Source: Theristus sp. LFF4_11
Taxonomy: Eukaryota > Nematoda > Chromadorea > Monhysterida > Xyalidae
DNA length: 64,000 nucleotides
Assembly (NCBI GenBank): GCA_030248135.1
Contig: JASANC010000277.1
Location: forward strand, 51,284 to 115,283
Direction: 5' to 3'
The translations under genes were made by a program, and so were the position numbers. The notes under the pieces were generated by a model. That model saw nothing but the letters and a program-made list of their open reading frames with translations. It ran no database searches and was not told the origin of the DNA. This document shows, in pieces, positions 26,701 through 35,300 of the stretch. How positions within the stretch are numbered: position 1 is the stretch's first letter; each line of letters opens with the position of its first letter.

Positions 26701-26789
26701 GCCATTCGGTTGGGCACCTGGCCAGAAACACCAGAATCCACCATCGTCACTAGTTTTGGTGGATTGTCTGAAGCAACTTTTATGTTCAC
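5050..26789 (-). CDS. Double heme peroxidase (DBLOX-like), >1,430 aa
   Basis: Two animal heme-peroxidase domains encoded in one chain of exons. The family oxidises substrates with H2O2 outside the cell or in secretory compartments. Exons from the N-terminus: 26564-26789, 25808-25951, 24060-24168, 23618-23751, 23148-23231, 22345-22518, 21949-22092, 21570-21677, 20846-21051, 20313-20421, about 19995-20142, [gap], 19243-19351, 18701-18761, 18273-18416, linker (17863-18009 and/or 13396-13542), then the second domain from 13217 down to 5050. All junction phases agree except around the unresolved gap at 19.4-20.0 kb. The first domain ends in phase 1 and the linker begins in phase 1, with a GAPLD..AW motif resembling the usual domain end (C..P.LDL..W), which argues for one fused gene instead of two. 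The alternative is two tandem genes, with the second gene's first exon not seen. Insect DBLOX proteins share the double layout (established knowledge). Confidence 0.87.
8492..8574 (-). mobile_element. 83-bp miniature Helitron-like element
   Basis: Only the two ends are joined: the tail TTATCTAAAAATGCGGG plus about 20 bp, then the head ending in GCATGA (TCATGC on the minus strand). It is inserted in a palindromic MITE. It retains both termini of the 3-kb elements and little else. Confidence 0.6.
11872..12062 (+). mobile_element. tRNA-derived SINE with CAA tail
   Basis: Box A-like and box B-like (ggatcgagc) promoter motifs, a conserved body (gacagagaaaactcgatggg) and an (aac)n tail. In a peroxidase intron. 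Relatives on the minus strand: 4130-4290 (globin intron 1), 14281-14478 (inside the Helitron-like tail) and a fragment near 43655-43705. Confidence 0.75.
12485..12669. mobile_element. Palindromic MITE abutting a peroxidase splice donor
   Basis: Member of the attggttggtgatcac family. Its outer end (ttttgagttccac) runs to within a few bases of the donor of exon 12670-12779. Confidence 0.75.
13396..13542 (-). CDS. Linker exon, proximal copy
   Basis: Second copy of the linker exon, encoding GAPLDLRAW, then [18 protein letters not shown] and a phase-1 gtatgt donor that joins 13217 (Arg codon completed, [10 protein letters not shown]). The homologous region of the first domain is exon 25808-25951 ([20 protein letters not shown]), so this helix is the normal peroxidase N-terminal segment. 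The copies are separated by about 4.3 kb that is almost entirely repeat. Confidence 0.8.
13636..13975. mobile_element. Foldback MITE (gtgtgtgaactggaaag family)
   Basis: Ends catttcat..gtgtgtgaactggaaagtta and the inverse (taactttccagttcacacac) about 300 bp apart. A copy at about 34290-34348 is interrupted by the Helitron-like head. Confidence 0.65.
14281..14478 (-). mobile_element. tRNA-derived SINE inside Helitron-like copy A
   Basis: Minus strand reads tggcctggtggtagtgcg (box A), then ggggatcgagcc (box B), the gacagagaaaactcgatggg body and an (aac)n tail. Absent from copy B, so it inserted after the copies separated. Confidence 0.75.
15043..17107. repeat. 149-bp tandem satellite, array A (~14 copies)
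   Basis: Monomers of 149-150 bp; for example the motif gcgcattgaattac recurs at about 15159, 15308, 15457, 15607 and 15756. Each has cgatttcgccaatttcc and cgattcgcccgaaatcgtcac. Outer monomers at the 15.0 kb end are more diverged. It is the core of Helitron-like copy A. Confidence 0.92.
17863..18009 (-). CDS. Linker exon, distal copy (duplicate of 13396-13542)
   Basis: A 147-nt exon, phase 1 to 1. It begins GAPLDVRAW after an aaag acceptor and ends at a gtatgt donor. It encodes the end of the first peroxidase domain (PLD..AW) and a helical start of the second ([18 protein letters not shown]). It is nearly identical to 13396-13542, about five differences over ~200 bp including intron flank. 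Because the length is a multiple of three, either copy or both could be used without a frameshift. The Helitron-like element begins 59 bp beyond the donor. Confidence 0.75.
18273..26789 (-). CDS. N-terminal peroxidase-like domain, catalytically degenerate
   Basis: First half of the double peroxidase. The first exon (26564-26789) has a hydrophobic segment ([17 protein letters not shown]) fit for a signal anchor. Family landmarks remain: RLLSGHCNN (23148-23231), [20 protein letters not shown] with the catalytic-Arg position (21570-21677), [12 protein letters not shown] (20846-21051), [18 protein letters not shown] (20313-20421), [13 protein letters not shown] (19243-19351), [11 protein letters not shown] (18701-18761) and [12 protein letters not shown] (18273-18416). 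Key residues are gone. The distal block Q..Q-FIDHD reads [10 protein letters not shown], losing Gln, the heme-linking Asp and the distal His. The proximal RFGH region reads AVAGK. No exon with NIQRGRDHG was found between 19.4 and 20.0 kb. Inferred to be a structural or regulatory pseudo-domain. The exon ending near 19995 could instead end at 20013. Confidence 0.85.
20431..20470. repeat. (TTGG)n microsatellite
   Basis: About ten ttgg units directly upstream of the acceptor of peroxidase exon 20313-20421; perhaps grown from the attggttggt motif of the palindromic MITE. Confidence 0.85.
20598..20705. repeat. (CA)n - poly(C) - (CA)n microsatellite
   Basis: About 40 bp of ca repeats, ~31 C, then about 35 bp of ca repeats. 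In a peroxidase intron. Confidence 0.9.
24296..24760. mobile_element. G-rich MITE at a TA site, copy 1
   Basis: TIR ccgtattacc...ggtaatacgg flanked by TA on both sides, as in Tc1/mariner-type MITEs. Each half has a CCCCCATGGGGG palindrome and GGGGGTTTATT runs. It contains a conserved non-coding middle (agaaacttctactttt...). It lies in an intron of the double peroxidase. Confidence 0.75.
25808..26045 (-). CDS. Possible alternative first exon with signal peptide
   Basis: The reading frame of exon 25808-25951 stays open through its acceptor up to a Met at 26045. The extension starts [16 protein letters not shown] and looks like a classical cleavable signal peptide (basic start, hydrophobic core). 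The double peroxidase may therefore have two N-termini: a secreted form starting here, and a membrane-anchored form starting at 26789 and spliced at 26564 to 25951. The frame agrees in both cases. Which is used cannot be told from sequence alone. Confidence 0.5.
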
Positions 26790-26847
26790 TCATGGATTTT
26801 CAGTTCAAAAAAAAAATCGACGGAAAACACAATTTATATCATTTATT

Positions 26848-27055
26848 TTGGCCCCACGTCTCCATGCGCGCATAGATGGATAAGCAGTCTCATGCACGAC
26901 GCGGGAGTTCAAAATTGGCAGAGGGATCCGAGTCCCCTAAATAAGGCCGGGTCACTTAGGCTATTCTGAATTACCACATGCAGATTGAAACTAGTTTCCT
27001 TTTACGTTCACAACCGCATTGAGTCGCAGGTCTTAAAGAAAAGATAATAGCTAAC
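26848..27055 (+). repeat. Interspersed ~200-bp repeat (gatccgagtcccc family)
   Basis: Core gatccgagtcccctaaataa and attgagtcgcaggtctta. Near-identical at 61345-61555, inverted at about 57195-57400, and diverged at 18470-18670 and 11700-11870. No TIRs or tail were identified; possibly a SINE lacking a visible tRNA head. Confidence 0.6.
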
Positions 27056-27852
27056 GAAGTACTGACATACGGGTACAGTGAGCCGTTGGCTGCTATTTTT
27101 TTACAGAACGCACTGAACTGAACTTTTTTCTAACCATCCTTCGACGGACCGGTGGAAAACGAAATGTAATAATATTGGCCTTCACAGCGCATTCAAGAAG
27201 GGACACGAAGAAAACAAAAACCTTCATATGCAACGAATACTGGCGTGTTTGTTTTGACTGTTTTCGCTCGCTGAAAACTGATGAAAATCCGAATGGGTGT
27301 TTGGATTCGAAACTAACTTTCAGAAGGTCAACAAACGAACGAAGACAAAACACGCGATGTTGATGTCCTGGTAAGCCAACGTAATAGCTGTTGCCAATGC
27401 TCACCGTTCAAAACGCGTGCGTTTTCCAGAAATCACAGAGTTTTATGCATTTCGATTTTAACAACATTAAAACTCAGTTGCAACGGGCGAAACTAAAAAA
27501 TACCGTATTAAATACGTCAGCGACTTTTAGGGGTGGGGGTTTATTGGTGGGGGGGGGATTATTGGTGGGGGGGGTTTATTTACAAAAAAATTCTAGGGGT
27601 GGGGGTTTGTTGAAAAATGGTAAAAATACATTGCATGGTAGGCAAGAAAGTCGCAGAAACTTCTACTCTACATAGAAATTTCCTTTTATAACAGCCTTTT
27701 GTAATGAAATTACTATTAACTCACCCATTTGGGGGCCTTTGGTAGCACAATTTCATCATTTTCACTGCAACCAGCCACTGAATTCGCTGGGTATGTGTTT
27801 CAAACAGGTCTCCAATAATCCCCCATGGGGGATTATTTGTGGGGGGGGATTA

Positions 27853-30688
27853 TCATGCGGATGCGCGAGCGAGCGTAGCGAGCGGAGAGCGCATCACGCA
27901 TAATATGAGCCGTTATCCCCTCGCGCGCTTTTTTCAAATTTGCTCGCTGCGTCCTGCGAGCATAGTATAAGCCACAAACTTGGTTCCGTGCACACGAAAC
28001 GAACACCCAAAGTTGTGCTTGGAGCCGCGAAAAAATTTTTATCCGACTACTTTTCATACGCTGTAGACACGAAAAACCTATTCTGAAAACAGTGTTACTT
28101 CTTTCCCTTTGTCCTTTTTTTTTTCAGCTATGTAATCAACATGTGTTCGCCCTTTCAATTTTTGCCTGCGACACTTTCACAGTCGAACAAAAATGTTCCC
28201 TGGGGTAATTCCACCCGGAGATTTTGAAAATTGAGTTAATTTTTTACCCCGACCCTGTTTTTGGGTAAAAATTGGGCATTTTTAATTGTTCGGAGGGTTT
28301 TCACCTGGTTTTAAGTGTTCGCCCTTTCAATTTTTAGCTGGGACACTTTCACAGTTGAACAAAAATGTTTCCTAGGGTAATTTCATCCGTATTTTTTTGA
28401 AAATTTAGTTATTTTTTTTGCCCGGGCACTTTTTTGAGTCAAAATTGTGCATTCTTTGAAAGTTCGTAGCATTTTGACTGGGTATCAGTTTTTCACTCTT
28501 ACAAATTTTGTCTGAGCTGCGAAAAATAGTAGGAAAAAAGTCTAGTCCGTAGTAATTCAATGCGCTGATCACGGATTTTGGGTTAGTTTTCTTACGTGAG
28601 CAACTCTAGATGCTGAATCGTGACGATTTCGGGCGAATCGGCCGTCGAAATTGGCGAAATCGGTCCAGAAACGAAAAACAAGAAAAGATTGTTTTCCAGG
28701 GTAATTCAATGCGCTGATCACGGATTTTGGGTTAGTTTTCTTACGTGAGCAACTCTAGATACCGAATCGTGACGATTTCGGGCGAATCGGCCGTCGAAAT
28801 TGGCGAAATCGGTCCAGAAACGAAAAACAAGAAAAGGGTGTTTTCCAGGGTAATTCAATGCGCTGATTACGGATTTTGGGTTAGTTTTCTTACGTGAGCA
28901 ACTCTAGATACCGAATCGTGACGATTTCGGGCGAATCGGCCGTCGAAATTGGCGAAATCGGTCCAGAAACGAAAAACAAGAAAAGGGTGTTTTCCAGGGT
29001 AATTCAATGCGCTGATTACGGATTTTGGGTTAGTTTTCTTACGTGAGCAACTCTAGATACTGAATCGTGACGATTTCGGGCGAATCGGCCGTGGAAATTG
29101 GCGAAATCGGCCCAGAAACGAAAAAAAAGAAAAGGATGTTTTCCAGGGTAATTCAATGCGCTGATCACGGATTTTGTGTTAGTTTTTTTATGTGAGCAAC
29201 TCTAGATACTGAATCGTGACGATTTCGGGCGAATCGGCCGTGGAAATTGGCGAAATTGGTCCAGAAATGAAAAACAAAAAAAAAACGGTGTTTTCCATGG
29301 TTATTAAATACACTGATCACGGATTTTGTGATAGTTTTTTCATGTGAGCAACTCTAGATACCGAATCGTGACGATTTCGGGCGAATCGGCCGTGGAATTT
29401 AGTGAAACCGGTCCAGAAATGAAAAACAAGAAGTCGGTGTTTTCTATGGTAATTCATTGCGCCGATCACGGCTTTTGGGTCAGTTTTCTTATGTGAGCAA
29501 TTTCTAGGTACTGAATCGTGACGATTTTGGGCGAATCGGCCGTAGAAATAGCATAGACGAAATTGGCCTAAAAACGAAAAATGAAAAACCTGAGTTGTGT
29601 GCCCAACGTATTGTGATTTTGGTCCGACCTTCGGGGCTTATGTAAAAGTCAGAATATTATCTAAAAATGCGGGAGACGCATATAAAAGGAGGAATATGGC
29701 CTTGTGTAAGCAGTGAAAGACTTGGCTCGACAACCTTTTCAAGTCTCTGATGTGGTACACACGGATACAAGTACATAAGAGTCATATTTTTGCGCCGTTT
29801 ATTTTTTATTTAGATTGCAAGTGGCAACCCTCGTACATTGTAGACAAATGAAACTTTCACATTTGCCTTTTTCTAGCATTTAGCGACCTCTAAAACCACT
29901 AAAATGACGATCAGACTTTAGATCGCTGACACTGGTTTGCACAAAGTGTATCGCAGAGGCATTGGGAACGCAAGGTCTCCTTCTGTGGCAGTGACTCACC
30001 GGTTTATCCTGGCACAAGAGTTTGGTAAAAAGGGTGAAAATCAACGGAAGACAACACTTTTTGCACTGGTGCTGCTGTATGCACAGCGGTGCGTACGTTA
30101 GCAACAACGATAAAGCTACATGCAGCAATGTTTTGCAATCTCTGATGTTTCTGTTTTTTGCACAGAATTTACAGTATAGCCGATTAAACATGGCAGCTTT
30201 TTTCAGGGTGCAAGGAGCGCGCGAATTTTGAATAAAAGAGAAAGAAGTTCAGAAACCAAATTGTATGCCAAATTTGACGCGTTTTTTAAGCTAATGGATT
30301 ATCCGTATTATTCTGTTTATTCTTTCTCCCTTGCACACATGATTGGAAATTATGTTGGCATTTTTGAAAAAGACAACTCCTAGTCAGCGACTAATCCCGC
30401 CTTGACGGACTGCCTCATTTATTCGGCCATGCTGTTCAGAATTTCGCACATGATGTGATTTTAGACTAAACTGAAGAGGACAATTGAAAAATATCTAGAT
30501 AACTTCAAAATTTTTACGCTTTTCAACAAGCTTGTAAACAACAAACGCGGCGCAAAAATATGACTCTTATGTACTTGTATCCGTGTGTACCACATCAGAG
30601 ACTTGAAAAGGTTGTCGAGCCAAGTCTTTCACTGCTTACACAAGGCCATATTCCTCCTTTTATATGCGTCTCCCGCATTTTTAGATAA
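27853..30688 (+). mobile_element. Helitron-like composite element, full copy B (2.8 kb)
   Basis: Same architecture as copy A, plus orientation: TCATGCGGATGCGCGAGCG head, block repeats (28140-28400), a shorter satellite array (28553-29575), then a foldback tail (29657-30688) with long TIRs beginning TTATCTAAAAATGCGGG. It interrupts a G-rich element; removing it rejoins GGATTA with TTCGG, matching the intact copy at 57780. Insertion was therefore between A and T without duplication. Confidence 0.75.
28553..29575. repeat. 149-bp tandem satellite, array B (~7 copies)
   Basis: Same monomer in inverse orientation, about half the copy number of array A. The monomers nearest the tail (29,300-29,570) are again the most diverged, as in array A. 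Confidence 0.9.
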
Positions 30689-31160
30689 TTCGGAAACTGG
30701 TCGGGGGGTGGGGGTTTATTGGTGGGGGGGATTAATGGTGGGGGGGGGGGGGTTTAATGGGGGTAATACGGTATAAACGTCATATTAAAAAAGGCAGTGA
30801 GACAAATATACACAAAGTTGAGCAAAGCTAACAATCAACAAACAAGGCAGTCCAACGAGCGCTAAATAGCAAAAACAGAAATACAATTCACAGTGAATCA
30901 CATCTGCATTGCAGTGACACGTTTGAATTTGAATCCTCAAAGTTTTGCATGATCTCGATACCGACAAAGGTGAGCGGTGCAGGAAAGTAAAGAATGAGAG
31001 CCGGCGCAGTTGAAAATCACTCCAAAGTAAACGCAACGCAATCATATCACAAAACTCAGCTGAAACAAAACGGCGCAAAATTTAGTGAACCGAAACAAAA
31101 AACGCCTATAATTGGAGTTTGACTGTGCAGTTCAAGTAAAAAAACTCACGAACAACTCAC

Positions 31161-31277
31161 GAAAACGCGAATCAGACTATTGAACTCAATTTGAACATCG
31201 TTCTCCAAGCAGTCGACGATGTAGCGTGGTGCATGCTTGCTGCATCTTGTCATAGACGAAACCCTTCGGATAGACAT
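31161..31277 (-). CDS. Possible orphan exon, unknown protein
   Basis: A 39-codon open frame starting with Met (MSIRRVSSMTRC) and ending at a good gtgagt donor at 31160. It includes SKHAPRYIVDCLENDVQI. No partner exon was found downstream on the minus strand before the repeats at 30.7 kb. A second cysteine-bearing frame at about 31680-31750 (MIDHMMMSCQW) loosely recalls the DEG/ENaC channel ectodomain, but too little is present to assign it. It may be a gene remnant. Confidence 0.25.
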
Positions 31278-32314
31278 GCTGAACAACAGCTGCTGATGTT
31301 GGTGGCTGATGTAGTGCCATCATGCTCGCCTGAATCAGTTTCATCCCCATCTGCTCATCCATTCAACAATCCGCCGACTGCTGCACCACCAACCAGCCTG
31401 AATAAAAAACGGACGATTTCAGAGATGCACTAAAAACACTGCATTCATTAAGAATGTTCGTTTAAAGCTTTCATTTGCAGTATTACGGACCTCGCGGAAT
31501 TTTGAATCGCAAAAAAAGATGGACGAAAGTATCGGGTTTGGTTGACATCAAACGCTCCACTTGTGTCTAAATACACAGGTTTTCTCGCATCAGATCGCAA
31601 GCTTTCTTTCTTCGCGAGCTCTGTATTTTGCGATCGAAGATATCGGTTTAAACAAGCATACTTTAGCCTGGTCGAGAAACTCCCCGCCACTGGCAGGACA
31701 TCATCATGTGGTCGATCATGTTGACGCAAGCCAAGAAACCCAAAACGAATCCAACTCAAACGAATAAAAAACTATCTGGCACATGCAACTGTCGCGTTTT
31801 TGGGTCAAATTTGCGAAGTTGTTGTCAAAAAGAGCAAATAAGTGCGTTATGATTAAGAGAAACAAAAAAAGACCATGTATTCAATGGGGTTTTGAACGGT
31901 TTACAGTGGTTTTAAAAAAACTCTACAACACCAGTTCTGTTGAATTTTTAACGAACAAGGGGTTCAGTTTGGTGCATTTCAAGCGGTGCTTACGTCTTTT
32001 TGAAATTATACTATCAACATATTTGATCCCTAACTTTTCGTTTATTTCCCAAGTTTCAACAGATCAAACAAATGGAAAAAAAGCTGATATTAAATTTTTT
32101 AATGCAGCAAGCAGTATGCACAAATAACCATGATTCGTTCGCAGTGTAATACTGTATCAAATCAAAATTACTGTAAACACATATGTAAACAGTATGTGTG
32201 TGTGGAAATTTCTGAACTGACAAATTCGAAATGTTTTTATGTTTGTTACTAGCTGAACCCAAACCAATCAATTCTTCGAAGCAGCAAATATTATCGCAAG
32301 TTTCAGTTGTGCGT

Positions 32315-35300
32315 TTAGCAGGCACAAGCGCCAATGCACGCCTCTGGCACGGCAGCGCAGAAGGCAGCATTGCTGAACTGGCATGTGCCGCCTGTCTGGC
32401 AGCCTGCAAGTGACAACGTTGACCAATTTGATATTGATCTGCCAATTATATTCATTGAAAATCGATTAAAAAAATAGTTCCTGCTTTGATACAGCGAAAC
32501 TCTACAGTATAGGCTGTCAGCTGACTTATTGGTTGGTGGTCACAGTGATTCAAAGCGGAGTCTGTCCTGTAGGGCATGCATCCATCACATGATCACCAAC
32601 CAATCACCAGATTGCCTACAATTACGAGGTCGTGAGCAAAGATGTTCTTTATGAAACACGTCCGCTGAGCTTATATGCGCTAAGAAGCAAACCTCCGCAA
32701 ATGCATGTGCACGCGTTTGCTGTGCTGCTGGTGCACGTTGCAAGTGTGGCCGGATCGACGCATTTCCCGTAGCGACCGCAGTTTGCCTCCTTGCCGACCT
32801 CACATTTCGTTGTTGAAAAATCCTTGTTGCACGCAGTCGCTGAAAAAATCATTTACATGTACTTCCACTACTGTTTGTTAACCAATGCGCTGTTTTTTTC
32901 ATTGAAAAGATCGCTTACCGGGAATGATGCATCGTTTCGCCGTAGCATCACAGACTGTTGCGCCCTGGTCCTGCTTGTAGCAATCGGCGCTGTTCGTGGA
33001 GTCACAAAACTGACCGACAATTGCTGAGGTTTTCGCTTCGATTGCTAAAAATGAAGTTTTGTGTTGAACATCGAGACAAAAATTATTGCACAACAAAGAA
33101 TTCTTATTCGCAGAAAGCAACCCGACCGGATCCACAGCCCTTGCACGAACTCGTCGCAGCGTCCGCGATACACGAGGTGAAGCCCAGGTAGTCCGTTGCT
33201 GCGCCGCCACAGTCCGTGGCCTGCCATGTGCACGCCTTATCAGTGTGCTCAGACGCAACTGTGTCCGCAAACGGACCGTTGCCAGTACCACCTGCAAAGA
33301 ACGTTGATCAAAAAAGTTCAGCAATTAAAGAAATGAACGTCTAAAAATTACCGATCAAGTATTAAAAAAAACGGAAACAATATTTTGAGTTGAACCTTTT
33401 TGCGATTTCGCATGTGGGACACGCACAGAATGTGCAGCGTCAGTGGTGCCAAACGAGCACAAGCTCATAATGCTGCTTCAGTTGAGTAGGGTTGCCGCGA
33501 GACATGTCTCGTCTCCCGCGATTTTAGATTGTCTCGCTCTCTGGTCTCGCGTATTTTTTTAAAAAAAGCTCTCTCGTGTGTTGTCTCGTCCAAAGACCCT
33601 CTTCTTTATTGTGTCTCGTCTCGGCTCGTGGAAATCCTGTCTTGCGGCACCACTATTCACTCTTAAAAACCAGCCGTGTACTTTTTGGCGTGTTTTTCAC
33701 CATATTCTTGAATCATCATTTTTGTGAAACATACGCCAATCCAAAATGCTGCCAATCCAGTGTCCGCCAGATTGACGACTGTTGTGTCAAAATGACAATC
33801 GCACGTGTGCATGTGAAACGCTGATTTCGGTTGAGCTTACCGCAGTGGCACGTTCCGGCAGCAGTGTCCGTAATAGCTGTAGTAGAGCCCGCAGCAACAC
33901 ATTTGTACGTGCCTGCGTTGCCCTTTTCGCCGCACTGATTTCCCGTTCCCTTGCATGGAGTGCCCGCGATGCAAACGCCAGCTAAAAATGGCACCTATGA
34001 TACAAGTACAAGACACAAGCATACACAGAGTGATCCAAAAAAACTACACACGATAAGAATCAACTCTAGCTCGTCAACGGTTGTCTGGTTTGGGGTGAAA
34101 GTTTAACCAAGCATCACGTAAATAAAGATTTTTGTTTTTTTTTGTGGTAAAATTTCACGGCAATCCGCCATTTGTAATTCGAGAAATCAGCAATTTTATT
34201 AAGAACAAGTTCGGAAAAATGCCCGAAGGGCATGAAAAAGACCAAATATTCTTTCAGAATGACACAGATAGAAAAATGTGACACAAGGATTTTCACAAGA
34301 TCAAACATTTTATGAAACGTGTGTGAACTGGAAAGTTACAAACTGAAATCATGCGGATGCGCGAGCGAGCGCAGCGAGCGGAGAGCGCATCACGCATTAT
34401 ATGGCTGAATATGGACCTGCGCGGGTTTTCAAAATTTACGCGTTGTCCTACAGCAACGAACATACATGCTGGAAACTTGTTACTGTGCACACGAAGAGAC
34501 CTGCAGTGGTTGCTAACTGTGCCGAAGAGAAAATTCCACCAGACTTCTTTACGTCCATTGTAGACACGAAAAACCTATTCCGAAATCTTGGTTACTTATT
34601 CTTGTTTCTCCTTTTTTTTCAGCTATGTAATCAATATGTGTTCGCCCTTTCAATTTTTACCTGCAACATTTTGACAGGTGAACAAAAATGTTTCCTGGGG
34701 TAATTCCACCCGGAGATTTTGAAAATTGGGTTAATTTTTTGCCCAGACCATGTTTTTGGGTAAAAAATTGGGCATTTTTAAAAGTTCGCAGGGTTTTCAC
34801 CGGGTTTTAAGTGTTCGCCCTTTCAATTTTTGTCTGAAGTTGTTCCATAACCGAATAAAAAAGTTTCCTGGGGTAATTTCATCTGCAGATTTTGAAAATC
34901 TAGTTACTTTTTTGCTCCAACCTTTATTTGGGCAAAAAAATTGGGCATTTTTAAAGGTTCGTAGGTTTTGACCTGGTTACATGTGTTCGCGCGGGTTAAT
35001 ATCAGCTTTTTGCTATTTGGCACCTAAACTATAGCCTATCAGACGCAGCATAGTCGATTACATGGATACCGTGGAATTTGAAATCAGAACAACGTTTTTT
35101 AGGAGGAAACCCTTCCGGGGACCCTTTTTATACCAGGCACGGGTAAAAACAGTACCCTTTTCAACCCCGGCACAGGTAAAAAAACAATGTTTCACATATC
35201 AGCACTTAGCCTATCAGACGCAGCATGGTCGATTACATGAATACCGTGAAATATGAAATTAGAACAACGATTTTTACCAGGAAACCGCTTAACGGGCACT

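Larger units (their letters stand above)
27503..30771. mobile_element. G-rich MITE, copy split by the Helitron-like element
   Basis: Left part 27503-27852, right part 30689-30771, with the 2.8-kb Helitron-like copy B between. TIRs and TA flanks as in the other copies. Confidence 0.75.

Noticed and set aside
27100..27404. Minus-strand frame with a signal-peptide-like stretch (MKVFVFFVSLLECAVKA)
   Set aside because: No donor or downstream partner was found; hydrophobic stretches arise easily by chance in AT-rich DNA.
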